A stretch of 33,953 bases of DNA from an uncultured Bacilli bacterium (lineage in GTDB: Bacteria; Bacillota_I; Bacilli_A; RF39; UBA660): the NCBI GenBank assembly GCA_944358405.1, contig CALVQX010000005.1, forward strand, positions 1 through 33,953, written 5' to 3'. The notes under the pieces were generated by a model, which saw only the letters and a list, made by a program, of their open reading frames with translations, was not told the origin of the DNA and ran no database searches. The position numbers were made by a program, and so were the translations under genes. Shown here one piece after another: positions 1-7,666 of this stretch; the stretch's first letter is position 1; the number at the start of each line of letters is the position of its first letter.

Positions 1-1
1 A

Positions 2-475
2 ACCAATAATAATGAATCTGAAATAAAAAATATAGAATCTAAAACTTTAATGTTTAATAATAAAAAAGATAAATTATTAGAACTTGTTATGGAAGAATAT
101 ATATCTAAAGAAGATTATAAAAAACAAATAGATTTAATTAATGAAGAAATAATTACTAATCAAACAAAACTAAATGAATTACAAAATAATAAGCAAGATA
201 AAAACTATATAGAAAATAAAATTAAGGAACTAAAAAAGATGTTAGATAATTGTTTAACTGATGATAAGTGTTTCAGTGATATATTTAATGAATTGATTGA
301 TAGAATTTATGTTTATAAAGAAAAGAATAAAAAGATAAAACTAGATATTTATATAAAAACAGGAGAAAGTGTTAATACATTCTCTGATAATTTAGGTAGA
401 AAGTTTCATTTAATAGACAACGTTACAACAAGTTCGGGCCGTTTCTGCAGTGGTGAATGGAGGATATCTTTATGA
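2..475 (+). CDS. Large serine recombinase, C-terminal part (5' end outside window)
   Basis: The frame is open from base 2, so this is the tail of a longer gene. About 155 residues are visible. They are Lys/Glu/Asn-rich and helical, with a coiled-coil stretch (EDYKKQIDLINEEI, then ENKIKELKKML) followed by FNELIDRIYVYKEKNKKIKLDI. This arrangement, a coiled coil and then a short beta segment with I-x-V-Y, is the usual end of large serine recombinases after their zinc-ribbon domain. These enzymes integrate and excise phages, ICEs and sporulation intervening elements. The catalytic serine domain is not in the window. The last ~18 codons (after about base 420) read into the penicillin-binding protein gene in another frame, so the natural C-terminus was probably changed by integration. 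The family call rests on the tail only. Confidence 0.7.
   Translation, partial: TNNNESEIKNIESKTLMFNNKKDKLLELVMEEYISKEDYKKQIDLINEEIITNQTKLNELQNNKQDKNYIENKIKELKKMLDNCLTDDKCFSDIFNELIDRIYVYKEKNKKIKLDIYIKTGESVNTFSDNLGRKFHLIDNVTTSSGRFCSGEWRISL
410..440. other. Probable attachment-site junction (attR/attL) of an integrated element
   Basis: Upstream sequence belongs to the recombinase gene. From about base 417 the sequence becomes coding for a class B PBP in a different frame (T-T-L-Q-Q-V-R-A-V-S-A-V-V-N-G-G), matching the conserved segment before NGGY in that family. An in-frame TAG at 414-416 blocks the PBP frame just upstream. The crossover therefore lies between about 414 and 430, near acgttacaacaagttcggg. 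The exact core cannot be set without the other end of the element. Confidence 0.55.
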
Positions 476-1088
476 GCCATACATTGTAAAGAATATCTCT
501 GATAGTGAAACAAATACTTTGGTACAAGAAACCCAAAAGAAAGTAATTCGAAAGGTTATTAGTAGTGAAACCTCAGCTATTATGCGTCATGCCCTAGAAA
601 GTGTAGTTGCTAAAGGGGGAGGAAAATCTGCTTATATTGAAGGATATCGAATTGGTGGTAAAACGGGAACTGCACAGAAAGTACAAGATGGTAGGTATTT
701 AGTAGGAAATTATATTATGTCATTTATGGCGGTAGTACCATCGAATGATCCTGAAGCAGTTCTTTATCTCGCTATTGATAATCCTAAAAATACGGCTCTT
801 TTATCTAGTTATACAACAACTCCAATTGCTAGAAGAATTTTATTGGATATTATCGATGCCTTAGCTATAGAAAAGCAAGAAGGGGAATTGGAAAAAGATC
901 TAGAGTGGACGGATATTCCTACTCATGAAGTGCCTAATGTAGTAGGGAAAACAGTAGAAGATGCAAAAAAAGAATTAGCGAATTTTGAAATAGAATATTC
1001 GGGTACAGGGGAAAAGGTAGTAGAACAATCTCCTTCTGCTTTTGAAAAGTTAGAAGAAGGAGGTACTGTTCGCTTGCTTCTTGAATAA
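417..1088 (+). pseudogene. Class B penicillin-binding protein (FtsI/SpoVD type), 3' part cut off by integration
   Basis: This fragment encodes the end of a transpeptidase domain and one PASTA domain. Visible are VVNGGYLYEPYIVK, the KTG triad motif in GGKTGTAQKV, and a C-terminal PASTA unit (VPNVVGKTVEDAKKEL to the end). The serine nucleophile motif (SxxK) and the SxN motif should lie upstream and are absent, so the fragment cannot be an active transpeptidase. Full-length family members are roughly 600-750 residues; about 220 remain. A GTG at 450 could start translation, but no good ribosome binding site precedes it. Order relative to mraY and ftsW fits the division (dcw) cluster, where FtsI/PbpB or SpoVD lies next to mraY. 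The missing 5' part is expected at the other end of the element, so excision could restore the gene. Confidence 0.8.
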
Positions 1089-1090
1089 CA

Positions 1091-1119
1091 TTGACGTGAA
1101 TAAAAAAAGTCAGTATAAT
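1091..1119 (+). promoter_or_regulatory. Sigma-A promoter for the gene at 1142
   Basis: TTGACG (1091-1096) and TATAAT (1114-1119) are separated by 17 bases, close to the ideal vegetative promoter. It starts just after the PBP stop codon, so downstream genes do not depend on transcription through the interrupted PBP gene. Confidence 0.85.
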
Positions 1120-1141
1120 AGCCATCAAAAGGAGTGCGGGT

Positions 1142-2791
1142 ATGACTAGAAGAGAAAAGAAAGAAATTTTCACAACAATTGTAAAAGAAGCTACACAAAT
1201 GACATCAGCAATTGAAAAAGATAGAAAAAGTGAATGCGAAGAGTATCTATATGTTTATTTTAGTAAATTTTATCCCGTAAAAGAAGAGGAAAGAATAGGT
1301 AAAATAGAAATCAGAGAAGGTATCATCGAATCTAAAATTTTAATAGAGATCCGTCATAACAACGGACAAGTTTATATGACGGAAGTTCCTTATCAAAAAA
1401 CAATAGCTCAGTTGGAAGAGATAAAAGAAAAAAGTCTAGAGCTCCTATTTGCTACTATAAAAAAAATCCAACGATATAGTGACATAATAATAGAAAAATG
1501 TAAGGATGAAAAAAATCAGCAAAGTAAAAATTTGAAAAAGATGGTAGAAATATTACAAAGGTTATCTGGTGTATCGGGTACAATTCGAACAACTTATCAA
1601 CATAGTAGAGCAATATTATCATCAGAGGAGAGACAAGAAATAATTAATAGTATTGCTGAAATTAAAAAGTTAGCTCAAGAAAATAAGATTGCTCTTCCAC
1701 CAGAAGAAAAAATATATCAAATTCCGAAAATGACGCAATTAATAAATTCTTTATTAGAGGAACCAAGTATCGAAGATTATCAATATTTTAAATTAGCTAT
1801 ATCTTATTTGCAAGATATAGCCAAAAAAGAGAATAAGAAAAAAAGCTATCCTATTTTTAAAAAATTGCCAATAGCAAATAAATTACAAATAGCCTATCAT
1901 GAGTATATACGAAACCGATTGTTAGACTGTAAATGTGAATTAATTATGAAGAAAAAAGAGGGAAAAAATTTACAAAAACTAAAAATATTAACACAACAGC
2001 AAAAAAGACAAAAGATGCAAAGCATAGAGAAAAAAATAGAGACAAATGAACAGATAACATTTTCAGAAATGGTAACGTATCTTCATTCACTGGATGAAAA
2101 CAAGAAAGAGAATATAACTGTTCTTCAAAACAATGTTAAAAAAGTTTTAATAAAACTAAAAAGATTACAAGAGTTATTTCCAGAAGAAAATGAAAAAATT
2201 ACTAGTTATATTAATCGATATGAAACTTGGGGCAAGATAGTAGAAACGATTAAATTACAGGGAACATCTCAAGGAATCATGGAAGTAATAGAGTATGCTG
2301 ATCATATATTAAATAAACAAAAAGATAGAGCAAGAAGGTATCTTGAAACAAAAGAAGAAGTTAGTAATAAGGATAAATTAGAACTTTATAGTGAAATGGA
2401 AATGTTAGAAATTTTTGTATCTTATTTATTAGATGATGTAAGACAAACAGAGGAACAATCGGCTCTTGAGGAGGTCATTGAAAATCATATCCTAGAAAAG
2501 AAGAATCAGATAAACTCCTTTTTTCGTATTTTAAATATATCAGGAAGATTGTCTTTTTTGATCATGTCCCAAAATCAACAGGATGTTTTTCAAATGGAAG
2601 AGATGATAGAAAATTATTTTCAAGCACAAGAAGTGTTGGTGATAGAATCATTTCATCCTATTTATTCTAAGGTGCAAGAATATGTAAAAGTGCAGTGTCA
2701 AGAAATAGAAAGTTGGGATCCACAAATGATGCAAATAGTAAGAGAGGACTATCTGGATATTCCTAAAGAAAAACTCTTGAAAAAAGTTTAA
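1142..2791 (+). CDS. Hypothetical charged helical protein, 549 aa
   Basis: I do not recognise this protein. It starts at ATG 1142 behind AAAGGAG and its own strong promoter. It has no signal peptide, membrane segment or cysteine cluster. The sequence is rich in Lys, Glu, Gln and Ile, largely helical, with a more beta-like stretch near residues 55-85 (KIEIREGIIESKILIEIRH) followed by long helices, some probably coiled. It looks cytoplasmic. It lies between a PBP gene and mraY, where cell-wall precursor genes are normally found, and next to another long charged protein, so a role in envelope growth or division is possible but is only inference from position. Confidence 0.6.
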   Translation: MTRREKKEIFTTIVKEATQMTSAIEKDRKSECEEYLYVYFSKFYPVKEEERIGKIEIREGIIESKILIEIRHNNGQVYMTEVPYQKTIAQLEEIKEKSLELLFATIKKIQRYSDIIIEKCKDEKNQQSKNLKKMVEILQRLSGVSGTIRTTYQHSRAILSSEERQEIINSIAEIKKLAQENKIALPPEEKIYQIPKMTQLINSLLEEPSIEDYQYFKLAISYLQDIAKKENKKKSYPIFKKLPIANKLQIAYHEYIRNRLLDCKCELIMKKKEGKNLQKLKILTQQQKRQKMQSIEKKIETNEQITFSEMVTYLHSLDENKKENITVLQNNVKKVLIKLKRLQELFPEENEKITSYINRYETWGKIVETIKLQGTSQGIMEVIEYADHILNKQKDRARRYLETKEEVSNKDKLELYSEMEMLEIFVSYLLDDVRQTEEQSALEEVIENHILEKKNQINSFFRILNISGRLSFLIMSQNQQDVFQMEEMIENYFQAQEVLVIESFHPIYSKVQEYVKVQCQEIESWDPQMMQIVREDYLDIPKEKLLKKV

Positions 2792-2879
2792 ACTTCGATT
2801 ATTAGTAGTAAAAGTAAATGATGTAAGAAAAACATACCAGAATTGGTAATTTTATGCTACACTTATAGTGGTGATAAAA

Positions 2880-4550
2880 ATGAACGAGAATATAGGGGTA
2901 AAAGGTGGTAAACAAGATAGAAAACGTAGAATGATAATCACAAAAAATCAAAAGAAAAAATTAAAGGAATATTATCAAGAAGAGAAAGAAAAACAACGAA
3001 AACAGTTAGAAAAAGAAGTAAAAAAACTTCAAGTCGTATCTTTTTTTCAAGCAGTACCATTAGCCATCTCTGGAAAGGTATGGGAGACTCTAATTGCTAA
3101 AAAAGAAGAAAAAAAGCAAATCAAAAACACACCAAATATAGAAAAAACCTCAAAACTAGAACAAGCTCCATCCACATTAGAACAAGTGAGATTTATTGCC
3201 GGGTCCAAAGAAATTTCAAGAAAAATAACAAAAGCCCAAAATAAATTCAATGAAAATCACACAGAAGTTGAAAATGACAAAATAGAAGAGAAGAACTTTT
3301 CTAATCCTACTGTCGAAAAACCACCACAAGAGCAAAAAGATTCAGAAATTGATACCCTAGATTCAACAACAAAACTTCCTAAAATAGAAGTGAAAGAACA
3401 AGAACAAAATTTTATACCAATGCCAGTAACAGTAGGGACTGATACGAAAACTTCCAAAAGGAAAATCACTGGCATAGGGGATCCGGTGGAACTGTCCACT
3501 CAAAAGCTGGAAAAAATTAAAAGTCAAAAGATTGTAAATGAATATAATCAAAAATTAAAAGCTGTTAGAGTAGATTTAAAAAATTTAATTTATGAATATA
3601 ATGTCTTGGTCGAGGAATCAGATAAAGTTTATGAATCGAAAGAAGCAGAAGAACTGATAGAAAAATTAAATATGATTATTAAGAAGATGGAAGAATTAGA
3701 GGCCAAAATACAAATTCCAGAGATCTCCAAAGTAGAAGATAACTATTTATATACATTAATTGAAGAATATATAGAAGAATTTAAAAATAAAAGGTTTGTA
3801 GAAGAAGTAAAAGATTCGGATTTATATATTTTAATCTCAGAAAAATTAGAAGAACTAGATCGGGAAAAGGAAAAATTAAGTAAAAAGCTAGAACAGAAAA
3901 GAGAAAATTTAAAGTTAGATGAAGAAAAATTAGACAAATTAAAAGATCAATATGAAAAGTTTGACTCATTTAATACAAATCTTTTAAAATTTCAAAGTGA
4001 GCAAGACTTTATTTTAAAAGCCTTAGAAGAAAAAGTAGCCCATGCCACCAAAGAATCTGAGAAAGTAGAAATTAAAGTAAAAGGATTAGAACAACAAAGT
4101 AAAAGCCTTCTAGCGCTTCTTGCGATGCAAAAAATGATTCCTGGTCCAAAAAGTGCAAAAAAAGTGGCTTTAGCAACTGCTGCATATCTCATATTCATGA
4201 GAAAATTACTTCGACCTAGATTGGAGACGAAACGTTATCGTATTATTGAAGTAACAGACTATAGTAAAGATATTGAATATAGCATAGAACAGTTACAAAA
4301 AAATGAAACGCTTTTAAAAAAATCATCTTCTGAATTAGAACGTTTGATGGATACATTTCAAAAAGATTATAAAGAATATTTTGGAATATTACCAGAGTGT
4401 GATAAATTATTAGTAAATCTAGAAATGGTAAAAGATTCCCTAAAAGAAAAAGAGTTTGAACTAAAAAGAATTACAAAAGATCAACAAAAAAATTTAGAAA
4501 AAAATAACGAAAAGATAAAGAAAATGAGAATCGAAGCACTGAATAATTAA
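2880..4550 (+). CDS. Hypothetical coiled-coil protein, 556 aa
   Basis: No known family is recognised. The reading frame opens at GTG 2868, but ATG 2880 sits correctly behind GGTGAT, so I take 2880. The N-terminal ~75 residues are basic and helical, residues ~80-200 are low-complexity Glu/Lys/Pro/Thr-rich, and residues ~210-430 and ~470-556 are long heptad-like coiled coils (for example REKEKLSKKLEQKRENLKLDEE). A short, moderately hydrophobic segment near residue 435 (KKVALATAAYLIFMRKLL) might touch or cross the membrane, flanked by basic residues. The layout, a basic start, a disordered linker and coiled coils around one hydrophobic patch, resembles a scaffold or division-associated protein. 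The closeness to mraY hints the same way, but no function can be assigned. Confidence 0.6.
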   Translation: MNENIGVKGGKQDRKRRMIITKNQKKKLKEYYQEEKEKQRKQLEKEVKKLQVVSFFQAVPLAISGKVWETLIAKKEEKKQIKNTPNIEKTSKLEQAPSTLEQVRFIAGSKEISRKITKAQNKFNENHTEVENDKIEEKNFSNPTVEKPPQEQKDSEIDTLDSTTKLPKIEVKEQEQNFIPMPVTVGTDTKTSKRKITGIGDPVELSTQKLEKIKSQKIVNEYNQKLKAVRVDLKNLIYEYNVLVEESDKVYESKEAEELIEKLNMIIKKMEELEAKIQIPEISKVEDNYLYTLIEEYIEEFKNKRFVEEVKDSDLYILISEKLEELDREKEKLSKKLEQKRENLKLDEEKLDKLKDQYEKFDSFNTNLLKFQSEQDFILKALEEKVAHATKESEKVEIKVKGLEQQSKSLLALLAMQKMIPGPKSAKKVALATAAYLIFMRKLLRPRLETKRYRIIEVTDYSKDIEYSIEQLQKNETLLKKSSSELERLMDTFQKDYKEYFGILPECDKLLVNLEMVKDSLKEKEFELKRITKDQQKNLEKNNEKIKKMRIEALNN

Positions 4551-4579
4551 TTTAGGTATAACAATTTTTAAAAAGCAAG

Positions 4580-4616
4580 GATTTTTTGTTGTTTTCTTTT
4601 TTTTCATGTAAAGTTT
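4580..4616 (+). terminator. Weak possible terminator after the coiled-coil gene
   Basis: An A5/T5 stem around GCAAGGA (AAAAAGCAAGGATTTTTT) is followed by T-rich sequence. The stem is all A-T, so termination strength is doubtful. Confidence 0.3.
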
Positions 4617-4636
4617 TGTCTAAAAAAAGAGATTTA

Positions 4637-4666
4637 TTCATAATACAAACAGAAATATGATATAAT
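4637..4666 (+). promoter_or_regulatory. Extended -10 promoter for mraY
   Basis: TGATATAAT at 4658-4666 is a perfect extended -10. The -35 is poor (TTCATA, 18 bases upstream), as tolerated with an extended -10. Confidence 0.55.
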
Positions 4667-4691
4667 ATTGCAAGAGAAATGGAGTGAAAAC

Positions 4692-5672
4692 ATGCTACTA
4701 CTAACAAAAGCAATTTTTGCAATCATGATAGGCTTTCTTTCCTCTGCACTACTTGGTTTATTTCTAGTACCATTGCTAAAAAAGATGCGTGTAGGGCAAA
4801 GAATTAGTATTTTTGTAGGAGAAGCTCATAGAAAGAAAGAAGGAACTCCTACGATGGGAGGTTTAATCTTTATTCTTCCTACGATAGCAGCAACCATCGG
4901 CTTAGTTTTAATGGATAAAATTCCTTATACAATGAATTTAGGAATTGTATTATTAGTGTTTTTAGGCTATGCATGTATTGGTTTTTTAGATGATTTTTTG
5001 TCTATTCGAAAAGGAAATAATGAAGGCTTAACCACCTATCAAAAACTATTCATGCAGGTATTAATTGCAATTGGTTTTTTCTATATTTATATGCGTAGTG
5101 GTGGACAGACCTCCTGGGTAGTAGGAACACTCCATATTGATGTAGAAATGGGATGGCTATACGGATTATTCATTTTGTTTGTTCTAGTAGGGGCAAGTAA
5201 TGCGGTAAATTTAACAGATGGTTTAGATGGTTTAGCCGGAGGATTATCCGCAATCGCTTTTATTGCTTTTAGTTTAATTTCTTTAATGGTAGGATTTGAA
5301 GATATTGGGATATTTAGCTTAATTCTAGTAGGTAGTTTAATGGGATTTTTAATCTACAATACTCATCCAGCAAAAGTATTTATGGGAGATACTGGTTCTC
5401 TTGCCTTAGGAGCTGCGATGGGAGCAATCGCCATACTAACTCATCGAGAGCTTACTTTATTAGTAGTAGCAGGAATTTTTGTAATCGAAACTTTAAGCGT
5501 AATTATTCAAACATTTTGGGTGCAAGTATTTCATAAAAAATTATTTTTAATGACTCCAATTCATCATCACTTTGAAAAGCTAGGTTGGCAAGAGACAGAC
5601 ATTGTAAAACTTTTTTGGGTTGGTGGATTGATTCTTGCGATGGCTGGAATTATTTTTGGCGTCTGGTTATAA
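4692..5672 (+). CDS. mraY: Phospho-N-acetylmuramoyl-pentapeptide transferase MraY
   Basis: MraY transfers phospho-MurNAc-pentapeptide from UDP to undecaprenyl phosphate, making lipid I at the inner face of the membrane. The family hallmarks are all present: an EGTPTMGG-like segment (KEGTPTMGGLIF) near residue 47, DDFLSIRKG, NLTDGLDGLAGG, FMGDTGSLALG and HHHFEKLGW near the C-terminus, with about ten hydrophobic membrane segments. ATG 4692 behind GGAGTGA is preferred over the upstream in-frame TTG at 4668, which lies inside the promoter region; this gives 326 residues, the usual size. It has its own promoter and a terminator overlapping the stop, so it is a single-gene unit here. Its normal partners murE, murF and murD are not adjacent. 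Confidence 0.97.
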   Translation: MLLLTKAIFAIMIGFLSSALLGLFLVPLLKKMRVGQRISIFVGEAHRKKEGTPTMGGLIFILPTIAATIGLVLMDKIPYTMNLGIVLLVFLGYACIGFLDDFLSIRKGNNEGLTTYQKLFMQVLIAIGFFYIYMRSGGQTSWVVGTLHIDVEMGWLYGLFILFVLVGASNAVNLTDGLDGLAGGLSAIAFIAFSLISLMVGFEDIGIFSLILVGSLMGFLIYNTHPAKVFMGDTGSLALGAAMGAIAILTHRELTLLVVAGIFVIETLSVIIQTFWVQVFHKKLFLMTPIHHHFEKLGWQETDIVKLFWVGGLILAMAGIIFGVWL

Positions 5673-5700
5673 AAGATTGCTTTTTGCAATCTTTTAATTT
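5671..5700 (+). terminator. Rho-independent terminator of mraY
   Basis: A perfect 10-bp stem (AAAAGATTGC / GCAATCTTTT) around a TTTTT loop is followed by aatttttct. The hairpin begins inside the mraY stop codon. Confidence 0.8.
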
Positions 5701-5727
5701 TTCTAGGAAAAACAGGCAATCATCAGT

Positions 5728-5733
5728 TATAAT
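5728..5733 (+). promoter_or_regulatory. Possible -10 for the transglutaminase-like gene
   Basis: TATAAT lies 16 bases before the start codon at 5749, with the ribosome binding site GAGGTGGTGAT between. No convincing -35 is visible. Confidence 0.4.
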
Positions 5734-5748
5734 AGAGGTGGTGATAAT

Positions 5749-6012
5749 ATGAAGGAAGCAGAAAAAATAGAGCGGTTATTCGGACCTAAAATGGAAATAG
5801 ATATTGAACAAGATTTGGAAAAAATAAAAAAACATTTAGAAGCTCAAACAAAAGAATTAGTAATTACGGTAAATAACTTAGAAACTGATGCAATAATAGA
5901 GAAAAGAAAAAATAATAGAGAAAAGAAAAAATCCTACTTATTTAGAAAATCAATCCTATATTTTATTACCAAATGGAATTCACTTTTTGCTTCCATCTCA
6001 AAAAGTTTTTGA
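5749..6012 (+). CDS. N-terminal piece of the frameshifted transglutaminase-like gene
   Basis: This has a good start: ATG 5749 after GGTGGTGAT. It encodes a charged helical N-terminus (MKEAEKIERLFGPK through LVITVNNLETDAIIE). After about codon 50 the frame enters an A-rich stretch (5900-5931), and its remaining codons give an unlikely tail. The +1 frame, open from 5900, gives the more natural YILLPNGIHFLLPSQKVF and continues without a break into the next entry. I read the two as one gene of about 620 codons split by a one-base indel, most simply one extra A in the A6 run at 5926-5931. Whether it is a true mutation, slippage-prone expression or a sequence error cannot be told from here. Confidence 0.6.
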   Translation: MKEAEKIERLFGPKMEIDIEQDLEKIKKHLEAQTKELVITVNNLETDAIIEKRKNNREKKKSYLFRKSILYFITKWNSLFASISKSF

Positions 6013-7609
6013 AAAGATCAAAAGAAGTATTTCCAGTAGTATTACTAAATTAACTATACCAATAAGTATGTTATCAAATTTAGAAGAATTAAAATGTTTT
6101 CCAAACTTAAAAGAGTTACAAGTAAGTGATTATTGCTCTTTTACGAAAGAACAATTAGAGCAGATTAGACAAGATACAGAAATAAAGACAATCATAACAA
6201 ATAATGTAAATCTCCTAGTAGAAAATGACCTTGGAAAAGAAGATATATTTGGATTGATTTTTCCTATAAAAAACTATTATTATCGAGGATTGAATCTAAA
6301 AAACCAACAAAGTTTTCCTAAGGAGATCTCCCATTTAGATTTTGTAATTTATGAATCCCAGGATTTAGAAAAGTTGTTGGAATTATTTGAAGGCTTAAAA
6401 ATAAATGATAATTCATTGGAAAGTATAAACATCTACACAGAACGAGAAATACAAAAAAGAAGAGAATTCGTAGGAAGCCCTCCATTTTTACAGGTCCAAA
6501 TCAAAAATCAGAAAATAGATACTCTGTTTCTTCACACTACGGATGAAGAAGAAATAGAGCAAACATTACAATGGATCTCACAAAAAGATTTAAAACCAGA
6601 AAAAATAACTCTTTCTTTGCAAAATAAAACATATCCTAGATTGGAAAAATATAATCATCAAATCCCAATTTTTATTAATTATGGATCAGGAATGAATGCA
6701 AGATATGAGGAATTTATGAGTATGCGTTCAACGATAGATTGGTATAAGAGTTTAATTATGGAAGGAAATCTAAGCCCTGCTGAAAAATTAACTTTTGCTT
6801 ATGATATTATAAAAAGTTTTTCTTACCAAGAAAACCATGAAGATAAAATGAAATCTAGACATATTCATTCCATTATTCAAAGTGGAGATATTGTTTGTAG
6901 AGGATATGCAGAATTTTTAGTTCAATTATTAAAGAAATTACAAATTCCTGCCACTGAATTCTCAGTAACAACGAAAGATGAAAACAATCATGACGTTGGA
7001 CATGCAAGAGTATTAGTAAATTTAGATGATGATAAGTATGACATCCATGGAGTGTTTTCTCTAGATTCAACTTGGGATAGCAGAAGAAGTAAATTATCTT
7101 TAGTCGAAGATATGAATGGACAAAAACAAATACGTTATGCACAAAATCCCACTGACAAAGAACAAAAAAGTTATGATGGATTATCTCTTTATAGAAATTT
7201 TTTAGTACCATATGAGGAATATTCCAAAGCATATCCTCTAGATAGCAATCCCTACCTTTTTAGAGCAATAAAAGAGAATCAGCCTCTTTCTAAAAAGATA
7301 GGAATAGATCAATTTGATATAAAATCTATATTGGATGAAAAAAATTATGCACAAGAAACACAAACAGAAAAAGATGCTCTTTTTTCTACAGAAATACCGG
7401 AGGAAGAAATTAGAGAAAAAGTTATATATAGCAAAAAGCCTTCATTACATACCTTCCAACAAATGATTGCCAGAGTACGTAAAGAAGAAGGATACTCCGA
7501 CGAGAACATCCAAGAAAATGTCGAAAGTACAGTGGAACTAAATCAAATGTTAGAAGATTTATATGAAAAGGAAAAAACATTTTTTCAAGATACAGCAAGA
7601 AAAAATTAA
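5987..7609 (+). CDS. Transglutaminase-like (papain-fold) protein
   Basis: The listed start is TTG 5987, but homologous-looking sequence extends back to about 5900 in this frame, and the true start is probably ATG 5749 before a frameshift. Residues ~20-60 look leucine-rich-repeat-like (LSNLEELKCFPNLKELQVS). The middle carries a transglutaminase-like core: Cys in GDIVCRGYAEFLVQLLKKL (~residue 304), His in VGHARVLVNL (~340) and Asp in FSLDSTWD (~360), the Cys-His-Asp triad order of the superfamily. The C-terminus is charged and helical. There is no signal peptide or membrane segment, so it is probably intracellular, unlike secreted transglutaminases. Members of this fold act as proteases, peptidases or crosslinkers; the substrate is unknown. 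Neighbours are mraY and an M18 peptidase. Confidence 0.7.
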   Translation: MLPSQKVFEKIKRSISSSITKLTIPISMLSNLEELKCFPNLKELQVSDYCSFTKEQLEQIRQDTEIKTIITNNVNLLVENDLGKEDIFGLIFPIKNYYYRGLNLKNQQSFPKEISHLDFVIYESQDLEKLLELFEGLKINDNSLESINIYTEREIQKRREFVGSPPFLQVQIKNQKIDTLFLHTTDEEEIEQTLQWISQKDLKPEKITLSLQNKTYPRLEKYNHQIPIFINYGSGMNARYEEFMSMRSTIDWYKSLIMEGNLSPAEKLTFAYDIIKSFSYQENHEDKMKSRHIHSIIQSGDIVCRGYAEFLVQLLKKLQIPATEFSVTTKDENNHDVGHARVLVNLDDDKYDIHGVFSLDSTWDSRRSKLSLVEDMNGQKQIRYAQNPTDKEQKSYDGLSLYRNFLVPYEEYSKAYPLDSNPYLFRAIKENQPLSKKIGIDQFDIKSILDEKNYAQETQTEKDALFSTEIPEEEIREKVIYSKKPSLHTFQQMIARVRKEEGYSDENIQENVESTVELNQMLEDLYEKEKTFFQDTARKN

Positions 7610-7618
7610 AAGAGAAGA

Positions 7619-7644
7619 TTGAAAAGATAATTTTGTGATATACT
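7619..7644 (+). promoter_or_regulatory. Extended -10 promoter for the M18 aminopeptidase
   Basis: TGATATACT (7636-7644) is a good extended -10. TTGAAA at 7619 is only 14 bases upstream, so the -35 contribution is uncertain. Confidence 0.45.
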
Positions 7645-7666
7645 AAAAATAGAAAGGATGGCTAAA

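Noticed and set aside
923-1198. Minus-strand ORFs over the PBP tail (923-1198 and 934-1173)
   Set aside because: They are shadows of the PBP and the following gene, cross the promoter at 1091-1119, and encode low-complexity Phe/Ser/Leu sequence without a ribosome binding site.
3047-4198. Several minus-strand ORFs within the coiled-coil gene
   Set aside because: They are antisense to Lys/Glu-rich coding sequence, which always gives Phe/Ser/Leu-rich open frames. None has a start signal.
4668-4691. TTG start for mraY
   Set aside because: It lies two bases after the -10 box, so it would be before or at the transcript start. ATG 4692 has a correct GGAGTGA.
6873-7232. Minus-strand 119-aa ORF inside the transglutaminase-like gene
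   Set aside because: It is antisense to the catalytic motifs, has no ribosome binding site and no recognisable content.
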